This document shows, piece after piece, positions 24,021-33,086 of a stretch of DNA of 64,000 bases. The stretch is from positions 186,001 through 250,000 of the forward strand of contig NZ_JAOWPS010000005.1 of the NCBI RefSeq assembly GCF_025753795.1. Direction: 5' to 3'. The notes beneath the pieces were generated by a model. The model was not told the DNA's origin and searched no databases. It saw only the letters and a list, made by a program, of their open reading frames with translations. The DNA comes from Mesorhizobium sp. YC-39 (lineage in GTDB: Bacteria; Pseudomonadota; Alphaproteobacteria; Rhizobiales; Rhizobiaceae). The first letter of the stretch is position 1. The number at the start of each line of letters is the position of its first letter. Both the position numbers and the translations under genes were made by a program.

Positions 24021-25958
24021 ATGTGCGGATTCGGGGGCTATTTCGGTTCAATCCGGGATGCGGAAGCTTTGCTCTCGCGCATGATAGAGGCGATCGCCCA
24101 TCGTGGGCCGGATGAGCAAGGGAAATTTGTGGCGCTCGACGCCGGACTCGGGCATGCGCGGCTGTCTGTGATCGGGATTGGTGACGGCCAGCAGCCGATG
24201 TCGGATGTGTCAGGCGATTTGACGATTGCCTTCAACGGCGAGATTTTCAACTATTTGGAACTGCGCGAAGGGCTGCTGGCCAAGGGTCGGCGCTTCCGTA
24301 CGTCGAGCGATACGGAAGTCATCCTGCAGCTCTATGACGAGATGGGCGAAGACTGCGTCTCCCTGCTGAACGGCGATTTCGCCTTCGCGCTATGGGACAA
24401 CAGGCGTCGGCGCATGATGCTTGCACGAGATCGGATGGGTGTCCGGCCGTTGTTTTACACCAGCAAGGACGGGGTGCTTTATTTCGCCTCGGAGATCAAA
24501 GCCCTGCTGGAGGTGCCCGGCGTCTCGGCCGAGATCGATCCGATTGCACTCGACCAGATCTTTACGCTGTGGGCGCCAATCGCCCCGCGCACGGCTTTCC
24601 GCAATATTAGCGAGTTGGAGCCGGCGAGCGTCATCATAGCGGAGCAGGGGCAGGTCACGATCAAGCCCTATTGGCACCTGGACTATCCGCATCGGGACTC
24701 GCAGCCGAAGGTCACGAACGAGGACCAGGCGGCTGAGGAACTGCAGGCGCTTTTGACCGATGCGGTGAGGCTGCGCATGCGCGCCGACGTGCCGGTCGGC
24801 TCCTATCTTTCGGGCGGGCTCGATTCGTCAGTTGTTTCGGCACTCGCCGCCGGCATGACCTCTCGGAGGCTGCAGACATTTTCTGTCGCCTTCGACAGCG
24901 CCGAGCACGACGAAAGCGCCTTCCAGACCGAGATGGCGTCAGCAATCGGCGCTGACCATCGAGCCATTGTCAGCCATGCCGGCGATATCGCCCGTGTCTT
25001 CCCTGAAGTCATCCACTTTGCCGAACGGCCGATCATCCGCACAGCGCCGGCGCCGCTCTACCAATTGTCCGGCCTGGTTCGCCAAGCCGGCCTGAAGGTC
25101 GTGCTGACCGGCGAGGGCGCCGACGAGGTCTTTGCGGGGTATGATATTTTCAAGGAGGCACGGGTTCGCCGGTTCTGCGCGCGTCAGCCGGCATCGCGGC
25201 TGAGGCCGAAGCTGTTTCGCAAGCTCTATCCCTATCTGCCGGGCCTGCAACAGCAATCCGTCGAGTACCTGTCTGCATTCTTCGGCGTCGACAACGCTTC
25301 CCTGGACGATCCGCTGTTCTCGCATCGGCCACGCTTCAAGACCACGTCGTCGGCGAAGATCTTCTTTTCAGCCGACCTGCGTGCGGCGTTGAGCGGCTAC
25401 AACGCGGTCGAGGAGCTGGCCGACCGTTTGCCTGAGGCATTTCCGCTATGGCACCCGCTGCATCAGGCGCAATATCTCGAGACCCGCTTCCTTCTGCCAG
25501 GCTATATCCTGTCCAGCCAAGGCGACCGCATGGCCATGGCGCACGGTATCGAAGGCCGTTTCCCTTTCCTCGACCATCGTTTGGTGGAGTTCGCGGCAAG
25601 GCTTCCTCCGGAAATGAAGCTGAAGGGATTGGTGGAAAAGCACATACTGCGCAAGGCAACCGGGCACCTGCTTCCGGCAGCGATCGGGAAGCGCACGAAA
25701 CAACCCTACCGCGCCCCGGACGCCCGCTCGTTCGTGGGAGCTGGCGAACTCGATTACGTCCGCGACTGTCTGAGCGAGGCGAGCATCGCTGCCGGCGGAT
25801 TGTTCAACGCCAAGGCGGTGGCAAATCTCCATGAGAAATGCCGCTCCCAGCCGGTATCCGGCTTCCGCGACAACGCTGCCTTCGTCGGCATCTTGTCGAC
25901 GCAACTGTGGCAGAAGAATTTCACCGGCCAAGAGGTCGGTGCAGCACGAGCAGCTTAG
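24021..25958 (+). CDS. asnB: Asparagine synthase family amidotransferase, copy 1
   Basis: This 645-aa protein has two domains. The N-terminal class II glutaminase begins with the nucleophile Cys2 (MCGFGGYFGS) and shows IAHRGPDEQGKF, LTIAFNGEIFNYLELR and SSDTEVILQLY. The C-terminal ATP-pyrophosphatase domain has the PP-loop SYLSGGLDSSVVSAL. Ammonia from glutamine is transferred to an adenylated carboxylate. Genes of this kind in polysaccharide loci usually amidate a sugar acid or another carrier-bound acid rather than aspartate. The start is fixed because Cys2 must be N-terminal. An ACP gene follows after 24 bp. Confidence 0.93.
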   Translation: MCGFGGYFGSIRDAEALLSRMIEAIAHRGPDEQGKFVALDAGLGHARLSVIGIGDGQQPMSDVSGDLTIAFNGEIFNYLELREGLLAKGRRFRTSSDTEVILQLYDEMGEDCVSLLNGDFAFALWDNRRRRMMLARDRMGVRPLFYTSKDGVLYFASEIKALLEVPGVSAEIDPIALDQIFTLWAPIAPRTAFRNISELEPASVIIAEQGQVTIKPYWHLDYPHRDSQPKVTNEDQAAEELQALLTDAVRLRMRADVPVGSYLSGGLDSSVVSALAAGMTSRRLQTFSVAFDSAEHDESAFQTEMASAIGADHRAIVSHAGDIARVFPEVIHFAERPIIRTAPAPLYQLSGLVRQAGLKVVLTGEGADEVFAGYDIFKEARVRRFCARQPASRLRPKLFRKLYPYLPGLQQQSVEYLSAFFGVDNASLDDPLFSHRPRFKTTSSAKIFFSADLRAALSGYNAVEELADRLPEAFPLWHPLHQAQYLETRFLLPGYILSSQGDRMAMAHGIEGRFPFLDHRLVEFAARLPPEMKLKGLVEKHILRKATGHLLPAAIGKRTKQPYRAPDARSFVGAGELDYVRDCLSEASIAAGGLFNAKAVANLHEKCRSQPVSGFRDNAAFVGILSTQLWQKNFTGQEVGAARAA

Positions 25959-25982
25959 GAAATCCAGGGAAGGACAGAAGAA

Positions 25983-26243
25983 ATGGTTACTATCAAGGAC
26001 AAGGTCAGAAGCTTTATCGTCGACAACTTTCTGTTCGGCGACACGTCATACCAGCTTGCGGATACAGCCTCGCTGATCGAGAACGACATCATCGACTCGA
26101 CGGCCGTGCTGGAACTCGTCGCCTTCATAGAGGACGATTTCGGCATAGCGATGGTCGATTCCGACGTCGTGCCGGCCAATCTGGATTCGATTGAACGTCT
26201 GTCGTCCTTCATCAGTGCGAGAGCAAAGGCGCTGGCGGCATAG
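25983..26243 (+). CDS. Acyl carrier protein
   Basis: This is an 86-aa acidic carrier protein of four helices. The phosphopantetheine Ser lies in ENDIIDSTAVLELVAFIEDDF, where DS-T replaces the usual DSL. It should carry a thioester-bound acyl or aminoacyl group loaded by the adjacent ligase. It is 24 bp after asnB and 22 bp before the ligase gene, on the same strand. It is not the housekeeping AcpP, whose motif reads DSLDTVEL. Confidence 0.9.
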   Translation: MVTIKDKVRSFIVDNFLFGDTSYQLADTASLIENDIIDSTAVLELVAFIEDDFGIAMVDSDVVPANLDSIERLSSFISARAKALAA

Positions 26244-26265
26244 GTGCGGTCGGCGAGAAGCGTCC

Positions 26266-27813
26266 ATGCGCATCGAACATTTTCTGGCCGCCAAGGCCGC
26301 TGCCCATCCCGCCAAAACGGCATTGGTCACCAAGGACAGAAGGCTGCGCTACGAAGAGCTGGATGATCTTTCCAGCCGCCTGGCCGCCGCCCTTTTTGCG
26401 AATGGCGTCAGGCGCAACGACCGGGTTCTGATCTTCATGGACAATTGCTGGGAGGCCGCGGTTTCGATTTTCGCGGTCCTCAAGGCAGGGGCGACGTTCA
26501 GTCCGATCAACTCATCCACCAAGGCCGAAAAGCTTGCGTACATCATCGGCGATTGCGACGCAGCGGCGATCCTCACGCAAGCAAAACTGATGCCCGTTGC
26601 CGCTGAAGCGTGCGGATCGAGCGGCAAGACCGGCATTTTCGTGGCTTCCACCGTTCGTGCCGATAACCAATGCCCGGCAGGAGCGACATCCCTGGCGGCT
26701 TGCTTGACGCTCGAAGCCAGGGAGATCGACCACCGCGGCATTGACGTCGATCTTGCCATGCTGATCTACACCTCAGGCTCAACGGGCCGGCCCAAGGGCG
26801 TGATGATGACGCATCGCAATTGCGACGCAGCCGCGGACTCCATCACCACCTATCTGCGCAACTCTCCAGACGACATCATTTTGAATGTTCTTCCGCTTGC
26901 CTTCGACTATGGCCTCTATCAGTTGCTGATGGCCGTCAGGCTTGGCGCCACGCTGGTGCTCGAGAAGTCGTTCGCTTTTCCTCAAGCTGTCTTTGAACGT
27001 ATCCGCGAGGAGGGCGTTACCGGTCTTCCGCTGGTGCCCACGATGGCGGCGATGATCCTGCAGATGCGCGACCTGACGCCGGGCTTCCTGCCCAGTCTTC
27101 GTTATATTTCGAATACCGCGGCCGCCTTGCCGCAGGCTCACATAGAACGTCTGCGCTTCCTTTTTCCCGATGTCAGGCTTTATTCGATGTATGGCCTGAC
27201 GGAATGCAAGCGCTGCACCTATCTACCTCCCGAGGAGCTCGATCGCCGGCCGGGATCGGTTGGAATAGCCATTCCGAACACCGAAGCCTTCGTCGTCGAC
27301 GACCACGGGCAACGCGTGCCACCGGGCGTAGCGGGTGAATTGGTCATTCGAGGACCGCATGTCATGCAGGGTTACTGGCGAAACGAAGCCGCGACGGAAC
27401 GGACCCTGCGGCCGGGCCCAAACCCCTGGGAGAAGGTTCTCTACACCGGCGATCTGTTCAGCACCGATGAGGACGGCTTTCTCTATTTCGTCGGACGCAA
27501 GGACGACATCATAAAGACGCGGGGAGAGAAGGTGGCCCCGAAGGAAGTCGAAGCCGTGCTTCACGCCCATCCGGGCATCGCGGAAGCCGTTGTCGTCGGC
27601 GTGGCGGATCCGGTGCTCGGACATGCGATCGGCGCACTCGTCATCCGCTCCGACCCGACGCTCAGCGAAAAGGATGTCATGCGTCACTGCGCACGTCATC
27701 TCGAGGATTTCATGGTTCCCAAGGTCATCGAGTTCCGCTCGGAATTGCCAAAGACGGATACGGGCAAGGTCAGCCGTCGGCTTGCTGCAGAGATGATGGA
27801 GGCCGTCCAATGA
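26266..27813 (+). CDS. AMP-dependent acyl-CoA/ACP ligase
   Basis: This 515-aa ANL-family enzyme activates a carboxylic acid as its adenylate and passes it to a thiol, here plausibly the ACP next door. Motifs: the P-loop LIYTSGSTGRPKGVMMTH, the A5 region LYSMYGLTECKRCTYL, the ATP-binding LYTGDLFSTDEDGFLYFVGR and the catalytic Lys near the end (LPKTDTGKVSRR). ATG 26266 is preceded by GAGAAG and begins the domain; an upstream in-frame start inside the ACP gene is not used. The substrate is not readable. It overlaps the NadE-like gene by 4 bp. Confidence 0.93.
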   Translation: MRIEHFLAAKAAAHPAKTALVTKDRRLRYEELDDLSSRLAAALFANGVRRNDRVLIFMDNCWEAAVSIFAVLKAGATFSPINSSTKAEKLAYIIGDCDAAAILTQAKLMPVAAEACGSSGKTGIFVASTVRADNQCPAGATSLAACLTLEAREIDHRGIDVDLAMLIYTSGSTGRPKGVMMTHRNCDAAADSITTYLRNSPDDIILNVLPLAFDYGLYQLLMAVRLGATLVLEKSFAFPQAVFERIREEGVTGLPLVPTMAAMILQMRDLTPGFLPSLRYISNTAAALPQAHIERLRFLFPDVRLYSMYGLTECKRCTYLPPEELDRRPGSVGIAIPNTEAFVVDDHGQRVPPGVAGELVIRGPHVMQGYWRNEAATERTLRPGPNPWEKVLYTGDLFSTDEDGFLYFVGRKDDIIKTRGEKVAPKEVEAVLHAHPGIAEAVVVGVADPVLGHAIGALVIRSDPTLSEKDVMRHCARHLEDFMVPKVIEFRSELPKTDTGKVSRRLAAEMMEAVQ

Positions 27814-28817
27814 GTGTTCGTCCGAGCGAGGACGCGAAGACCATTCTGGCCCAGGCTCTGGCGATCGACCCCGCCACAGAGACGGACAGGATCGTGACCG
27901 CCTTGCGCCACCAGTTGCGCGGTATTCGCAAGCGGGGCCTCGTGCTCGGTCTTTCCGGCGGGATCGATTCAAGCGTTTCGGTGGCGTTGGCAGCGCGCGC
28001 CGCCGGCCCTCAGAATGTATTGTGCCTGTTCATGCCGGAAAACGATTCCGATCCGGAAAGTCTGCGGCTCGGCCGCCTTGTCGCCGACACGTTCGGTGTC
28101 GAGGCTATCGTGGAGGATATCGGGCCGGCCCTGCGCGCGATGGGCTGCTACCAGCGTCGCGACGCCTTCATCCGCGAACTGGTCCCGGAATATGGCGAAG
28201 GCTGGGCCTCGAAGATCGTGATCGCGAATGCGCTGGAGAGCGAAGGCTACAATATTTCGTCGCTGGTGGTGCAGGACCCGGAAGGCAAGCAGACGAAAGT
28301 AAGAATGCCGCTGCCGGTCTATCTCGGTGTCGTCGCCGCCACCAATATGAAGCAGCGCACCCGCAAGCAGATCGAATACTATCATGCCGATCGCCTGAAC
28401 TTCGCCGTTCTTGGAACGCCGAACCGGCTGGAATACGATCAGGGGTTCTTCGTCAAGAACGGCGACGGCGCGGCTGACGTCAAGCCGATCGCACATCTCT
28501 ATAAAACGCAGGTCTATGCGCTGGCGGCCTATCTCGGTGTTCCCGAAGAAATCCGGAGCCGGCCGCCGACCACAGATACCTACTCGCTGGCGCAGACGCA
28601 GGAGGAGTTCTACTTCTCGCTTCCCTATGACCGCATGGATATTTGTCTTTGCGGACTCAACAAAGGCATGGCGGCCGAATTGGTCGGGCAGGCGGCGGGA
28701 CTAGACGCCTCGCAAGTGGAACGTGTCTGGGCCGACATCGCCGCCAAGCGAAAGGCCACGCGTTATCTGCACCTGCGCCCGCAGCTCGTCGATCAAGTCG
28801 AGGAGGTCGGTACCTGA
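27810..28817 (+). CDS. NadE-like ATP-pyrophosphatase amidotransferase
   Basis: This 335-aa protein has the NAD synthase fold: the PP-loop LGLSGGIDSSVSVALAA, NMKQRTRKQIEYYHADRLNF, and LGTPNRLEYDQGFFVKNGDG followed by AADVKPIAHLYKTQVYALA. It has no glutaminase domain and would use free ammonia. The region after the P-rich loop differs from housekeeping NadE: PTTDTYSLAQTQEEFYFSLP stands where ADLWxxQTDE is usual. With its place behind the ACP ligase gene, a specialised amide- or amidine-forming role is possible. It overlaps the ligase gene (ATGA). Confidence 0.88.
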   Translation: MSVRPSEDAKTILAQALAIDPATETDRIVTALRHQLRGIRKRGLVLGLSGGIDSSVSVALAARAAGPQNVLCLFMPENDSDPESLRLGRLVADTFGVEAIVEDIGPALRAMGCYQRRDAFIRELVPEYGEGWASKIVIANALESEGYNISSLVVQDPEGKQTKVRMPLPVYLGVVAATNMKQRTRKQIEYYHADRLNFAVLGTPNRLEYDQGFFVKNGDGAADVKPIAHLYKTQVYALAAYLGVPEEIRSRPPTTDTYSLAQTQEEFYFSLPYDRMDICLCGLNKGMAAELVGQAAGLDASQVERVWADIAAKRKATRYLHLRPQLVDQVEEVGT

Positions 28818-28832
28818 GTTGCTTCGAACCGG

Positions 28833-28846
28833 CTGAAGCGCTTCAG
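28833..28846. repeat. Palindrome CTGAAGCGCTTCAG
   Basis: This perfect 14-bp palindrome lies between the convergent NadE-like and GNAT genes and touches the stop codon of the latter. Its core GAAGCGCTTC equals that of the operator at 23697. It could be a second binding site for the fusion regulator or a short terminator stem; no T-run follows. Confidence 0.4.
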
Positions 28847-29958
28847 GTGAAGCGGCCGCCGATCAGCTGGCTCCACTGCTCGCCCGCAAGCCCATTCAGG
28901 AAGACTTGCGAGTTCTTCATGGCATCCATCAGCGCGGGATCGCGTGAATGCACGACGGTCGAGGCAACGGGTACGAAAGCCACGCGCCGCCCAAGCATTG
29001 CTTCCAGAATTGCGGGTTGGGTGCGGCCGCGCAGGCCGCAGACGCGACGCGCGGCGGCATGATCGATCAGGCAATCGATCACGGGGCCTACCTGGCCGGG
29101 GAGGGCGAGGATCTGCAGCACGCGGCCGATTCTATCTGGTCGTGCGTAATAGGCGAAAGCGCCGACATTGGTACCGGTCGGCGATGCCACGGACACATAG
29201 ACAAGCTCGCCCAGATCCGGCTTTTGCGCCGCGTCGGTCAAGATATGATCGAGCTGACCTTCCGTCCATTGCGGGCGCAGCGCGAAGTGAGCGGTAAACG
29301 GCTCGACGAGTTTGGCAAATGCGCCGCTGTCGATGTCGGACGTCCGAAAGGCTCCATGACCCGCTCCATCCGCCGCCACGCCAGACCAGCGCCGTTCGCC
29401 ATGCTTCATTCTCTTGCAGTAAAACCGGTCCAAGGCATGTGCAAACGGATTGATTATCCGGGCAAGCCCTGTGCGATTGGCGAGAAGGCTGACCATGAAG
29501 GTCGAGGGCCGCATGACGCGCACCCAGTCCAGGCTGTATTGCGGCAAGACCACGCCGCGCAGTCGGGTCCACAACTTCGCGGAAATATCATTGGCCGTCT
29601 CGCTGAAGGAAATGTGCTGCGGACCATCCAGGAAAGCCTTCAGCAGGCGCGCACCGGCCATGGGGTCGCGCTCATGATCCTCGACCATCAGCGAGCTGCA
29701 GGCCGCGGCACGTAGTTGACGGCCGCTGAACGTCATCGGCAATGTATGAACGCCGACAAATCCGGAAACGCGACCGGCATCGTTGACGTGGACAAGCGAC
29801 CGGAGGTCGTCACTGCCACCGGGCGCGTCCAGATAGAATCGTTTCATATACTCGACGAGGGAGGCCGATGCTTCGGTCCGGTCTTTGCGCAGCACGCGTT
29901 GAAACATGCCCGCGACGGCCTGGAGGTCGCCAACTTCCAGGGCGCGGATGATACTCAA
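28843..29958 (-). CDS. GNAT/FemAB-like acyltransferase, function unknown
   Basis: This is a cytosolic protein of about 371 aa. The N-terminus SIIRALEVGDLQAVAGMFQRVL is typical of GNAT domains, followed by GRVSGFVGVHTLPMTF and CSSLMVEDHERDPMAGARLL, which resembles the acetyl-CoA loop. The second half has the look of a duplicated GNAT fold (YVSVASPTGTNVGAFAYYAR). TTG 29958 is chosen because the family N-terminus begins there; the frame also continues to TTG 30006. In a polysaccharide locus it may acylate a sugar or lipid-linked intermediate. Confidence 0.75.
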   Translation of the reverse strand: MSIIRALEVGDLQAVAGMFQRVLRKDRTEASASLVEYMKRFYLDAPGGSDDLRSLVHVNDAGRVSGFVGVHTLPMTFSGRQLRAAACSSLMVEDHERDPMAGARLLKAFLDGPQHISFSETANDISAKLWTRLRGVVLPQYSLDWVRVMRPSTFMVSLLANRTGLARIINPFAHALDRFYCKRMKHGERRWSGVAADGAGHGAFRTSDIDSGAFAKLVEPFTAHFALRPQWTEGQLDHILTDAAQKPDLGELVYVSVASPTGTNVGAFAYYARPDRIGRVLQILALPGQVGPVIDCLIDHAAARRVCGLRGRTQPAILEAMLGRRVAFVPVASTVVHSRDPALMDAMKNSQVFLNGLAGEQWSQLIGGRFT

Positions 29959-30244
29959 GCCCAGTTCCCGGCGCCGAGGTCTCGCCCACGGGTCATTGCA
30001 ACCCAAGGTTCCTCATTGGCTGTCTCGGCGGGCGTTGGGCGCTCGCAGGAAAAGCACTGCAATCTCAACCGGTTGCAATCGCTTCTGCGGCCGACGGATG
30101 AATTTTGATGCTGCAGCAAGGCAGGCCCTTTGCTTGGCGGATGAAAACCAGGGGTTCTTGCTGTTACCAACTTCGGGTAAACCGAAATTAAAGTTCTTGC
30201 AGCGAATTGAGTTTTGTCGGCTCGGATCACAAACGCTAGGCGCT

Positions 30245-31345
30245 TTAGAGCAGCGCCTCGTATTGATCTCCGATCCTTTCAACCTCGAAATCGGCCGCTC
30301 TTCTCTTCAGGATGGCGGCGGAGGTCGGATGGTCCAGCATCTCGGCCATCGCCTTTGCCAAGGCCGTGGCATCGCCAACCGGCACCAAGGCGCCGAAACG
30401 GCCGTCGGCAAGAATCTCGCGCGGGCCATGCGGCGCATCCGTGGAGACTACGGGGACACCGGCAGCCATCGCCTCGACCAACACATTGCCAAAGCCTTCG
30501 CTCGTCGATGAAAGGACGAACAGATCGGCTGCGGCATAGCAGGCAGCAGGATCGTTAACATAGCCAGCGAAGAGCACGTCGGCACGGATACCGGATCCTT
30601 CGGCATAGGCGCGCAACTCGGCGGCCAGCGGACCTTCGCCGAAGATGACAAGCCGGGCGGGGCGGCCGGCGCGCAGGAGAGCGAAGGCCCGCAGCAAGGT
30701 CAGATGATCCTTGACCGGCACCAGACGCCCGGCGGTGGCGATGACCGGGCCGTCGCCCATCGTCGCCAATTCCGCCTGCCAGGGATATGCCTGTGGCGCC
30801 GCGGCCGGCGGCAGTGGGTTGTTGATGACGACAATTTTGGATTTGGGGAAGCCGCGAGCCACGATATCGCGGCCGACACCGGCCGAGACGGTGATGGCAT
30901 TGGTTGCGCGTGCTGCAACCAGCGCGGAAAGCCAGATCGCCATTCTCGCGCCGAGGCTGCCCGAAGGCAGCGAGGCGGCCGCGTGGAAGCTTGGAAAGAA
31001 CCTCGCCCGGCTCCGCGCCAATGAAAGCGCCAGCGCCATGACCAGATTGGCGAATTCGGGCGCGCTATAGACCGCATCGGGATCGAGCGACTTGAATAAA
31101 CGCGAGCTTCGCAAGAGGCCTTTCAGCGTTGCCCACTTGCCGTAGCCTTCACCCCGGATGGGAAGGCCGAAATCGACCAGATGCACGGCAGGGGAGCGCA
31201 GCGCCGCGTTAGGCCCTTCCGCGTTCCAGGTAAAAAGTGTGACATCGTGCCCGCGGGACGCCAACTCATTTGCCATGAGGACGAAGACGCGCTCGGCGCC
31301 GCCGCCCCTGAGACTGGCAACATGAAAAATAACGCGCTTTCCCAT
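30245..31345 (-). CDS. Glycosyltransferase family 4
   Basis: This 366-aa protein has two Rossmann-like halves. The N-terminal acceptor domain starts VIFHVASLRGGGAERVFVLM. The donor domain carries VIATAGRLVPVKDHLTLLRA, RLVIFGEGPLAAEL, LFAGYVNDPAACYAAADLFV and the retaining-enzyme motif LSSTSEGFGNVLVEAMAAGV. It should add a hexose or related sugar to a lipid-linked oligosaccharide. The frame is open to 31498, but the upstream part overlaps the Wzz gene and lacks similarity, so ATG 31345 is chosen. Confidence 0.92.
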   Translation of the reverse strand: MGKRVIFHVASLRGGGAERVFVLMANELASRGHDVTLFTWNAEGPNAALRSPAVHLVDFGLPIRGEGYGKWATLKGLLRSSRLFKSLDPDAVYSAPEFANLVMALALSLARSRARFFPSFHAAASLPSGSLGARMAIWLSALVAARATNAITVSAGVGRDIVARGFPKSKIVVINNPLPPAAAPQAYPWQAELATMGDGPVIATAGRLVPVKDHLTLLRAFALLRAGRPARLVIFGEGPLAAELRAYAEGSGIRADVLFAGYVNDPAACYAAADLFVLSSTSEGFGNVLVEAMAAGVPVVSTDAPHGPREILADGRFGALVPVGDATALAKAMAEMLDHPTSAAILKRRAADFEVERIGDQYEALL

Positions 31346-31353
31346 GCCTGGGT

Positions 31354-32928
31354 TCAGGCTCGGCTGGCGCCAACGCCCGATCGGTTCGGCGGCTGCCGCA
31401 TGTCGCGCATGATGCCCATGGCAATGGCAAGCAGCATGCCCAGGGCAAAGCCGGCGAAAGCTCCCGCGCCTGCTACCAGGGGAGTGCGCGGCGGCCATGA
31501 GCGCCGTTGTGGCGGGACTGCGGTCGAAATCACCTGTACATTCGTGGTGTCGATCTGCTCGCGCTCGGCGATTTGGCGCGCACGTGACAGGAAACTCTCA
31601 TAGACCGCTCTCTTCGAAGCGGCGTCGCGTTCAAGCTCACGCAAGGCCACTTCGGACTCGCTGTCGCTGAAAACGTTGCCCCTCAGGTCGTTCATCCTAG
31701 CGCTGAGAGAAGCCAATGAAGCCTTGGCCTTGTCCAGGTTGGCTTTTGCCGTGCCGACGGTGCGGGAGAACTCCGCCCTGAGTTGAGAACTGACGGTTTC
31801 GAATTCCGTCTTGAGCCTGACAATCGTCGGGTGGCGCGGACCAAAGGTCATGGATTGTGAATCGATTTGCTGTCGCAGGCCGTTTGCCTTTTCGCGCAGC
31901 GCCGCGAGCGCTTCCGAAACCGTAGGGTCAGGATTGGCCCCATTGACACCGGAGGCAATCAGGGCGTCGTAACTCGATTGCGCAGCGATGACGCGCGATT
32001 GTGCGTCCACAATTTCGCTATTGAGCTGGGTCATCGTTTGCGAACTGACAAGCTGACCGTTGCTGGTGGACAGGTTATGGCTGCGCCTGTAGGCCTCGAC
32101 CTTTTCCTCTGCTGTTTGCACACCGCGTTTGAGCTCGCCAAGCCGGCTGTCAAGAGCAGCTGCGGCACGGCCGGCGCCAGCAGATTCCGCTTTGGCCAGC
32201 TCTTCCTGAAAGGTCTTGACTATGGCTTGCGAGATCAGGATCGCCTTGCCGGCGGTTTCCGCCGATACTTCGAGGGTAGTGACGAACGACGTTTCATCTG
32301 CAGTGACGCTGACCCGCTCCGCCAGGCTCTCCTGGGCGATGAGCTTTGGATCGGACTTGCTGCCACTGGCTCCACTGCCGGACGCGGTGGCGCTCCGGTC
32401 CGGGTCGAAAAACTCTGGATCGCTGGTCAGATTGAGCTCGTCCACTACCCGCGCAAGCACATTGCCAGAGGTCAAGATGCGCTGCTTGCTGCGCGCGTTG
32501 AGTATCTGGCTATCGACCTGGCCTGGTTGCGAATAGAGATCGTTTTCCACAACCTGCAAATTGGCAGGATTGATGAGGATTTCCGTCGCCACGGTATAAC
32601 GCTGTTTGCTCAGCAGCCCATAGGCGGCACCGACGACGCCGCCGACCACCGCCAGCATGCATGCCGCGGCGAGCCCGGCCCGCAGCCAGACAAACAGGCG
32701 TCGAAAATCGAGTTCGAGGAAATCGCCGATCTTGTCCAGCGTCACCGTCGCGACTGGCTCGGATGCATGCGAAGGCACGACCGGCGCGGCGGCGCGTGTT
32801 GTGCCTGGGGCGCCGGTTGGGGCGCCTTGTTGCAGCATTGCCCTGCGCCGCGCATTGGCGATCCGTTCGAGTGCGCTGATATCGGAATCCGCCGCGGACG
32901 GGGAGGATGGGCCGGAGGCGGCAGGCAT
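31354..32928 (-). CDS. Wzz/GumC-type polysaccharide chain-length regulator
   Basis: This 524-aa inner-membrane protein controls polymer length. A proline/alanine-rich cytoplasmic N-terminus of about 80 residues precedes helix 1 (LFVWLRAGLAAACMLAVVGG). The periplasmic Wzz domain starts YTVATEILINPANLQVVEN, a long coiled-coil middle (about 260-440) follows, and helix 2 (AGAGAFAGFALGMLLAIAMG) comes before a short tail. There is no C-terminal kinase domain. It is divergent from the VpsF-like gene and upstream of a glycosyltransferase. Confidence 0.92.
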   Translation of the reverse strand: MPAASGPSSPSAADSDISALERIANARRRAMLQQGAPTGAPGTTRAAAPVVPSHASEPVATVTLDKIGDFLELDFRRLFVWLRAGLAAACMLAVVGGVVGAAYGLLSKQRYTVATEILINPANLQVVENDLYSQPGQVDSQILNARSKQRILTSGNVLARVVDELNLTSDPEFFDPDRSATASGSGASGSKSDPKLIAQESLAERVSVTADETSFVTTLEVSAETAGKAILISQAIVKTFQEELAKAESAGAGRAAAALDSRLGELKRGVQTAEEKVEAYRRSHNLSTSNGQLVSSQTMTQLNSEIVDAQSRVIAAQSSYDALIASGVNGANPDPTVSEALAALREKANGLRQQIDSQSMTFGPRHPTIVRLKTEFETVSSQLRAEFSRTVGTAKANLDKAKASLASLSARMNDLRGNVFSDSESEVALRELERDAASKRAVYESFLSRARQIAEREQIDTTNVQVISTAVPPQRRSWPPRTPLVAGAGAFAGFALGMLLAIAMGIMRDMRQPPNRSGVGASRA

Positions 32929-33086
32929 GATGCAACCCTATTATTCGTTACGCGTGCCCTGCTTACAGAAACATCGTTAACATCTCATTTTCCAAGTTGG
33001 CTTATTTACCATTTTACGCGCCACGTCCGTTCATTGAATCTTGAATGAACGTCATTGGCCGGGATGCCTTTTGAATACCCGCTTGG
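32929..33086. promoter_or_regulatory. Divergent promoter with inverted repeat
   Basis: This 158-base region lies between the Wzz gene (-) and the VpsF-like gene (+). It contains CGTTCATT (33028-33035) and AATGAACG (33044-33051), perfect 8-bp arms with an 8-bp spacer, about 36 bp before the VpsF-like ATG. A dimeric regulator could bind it. Confidence 0.5.

Noticed and set aside
24021..28817. Exosortase/PEP-CTERM polysaccharide locus
   Set aside because: AsnB, ACP and acyl-ligase genes are typical of such loci, but no exosortase-like membrane protein with its Cys-Arg-His motifs and no PEP-CTERM protein occurs in the window.
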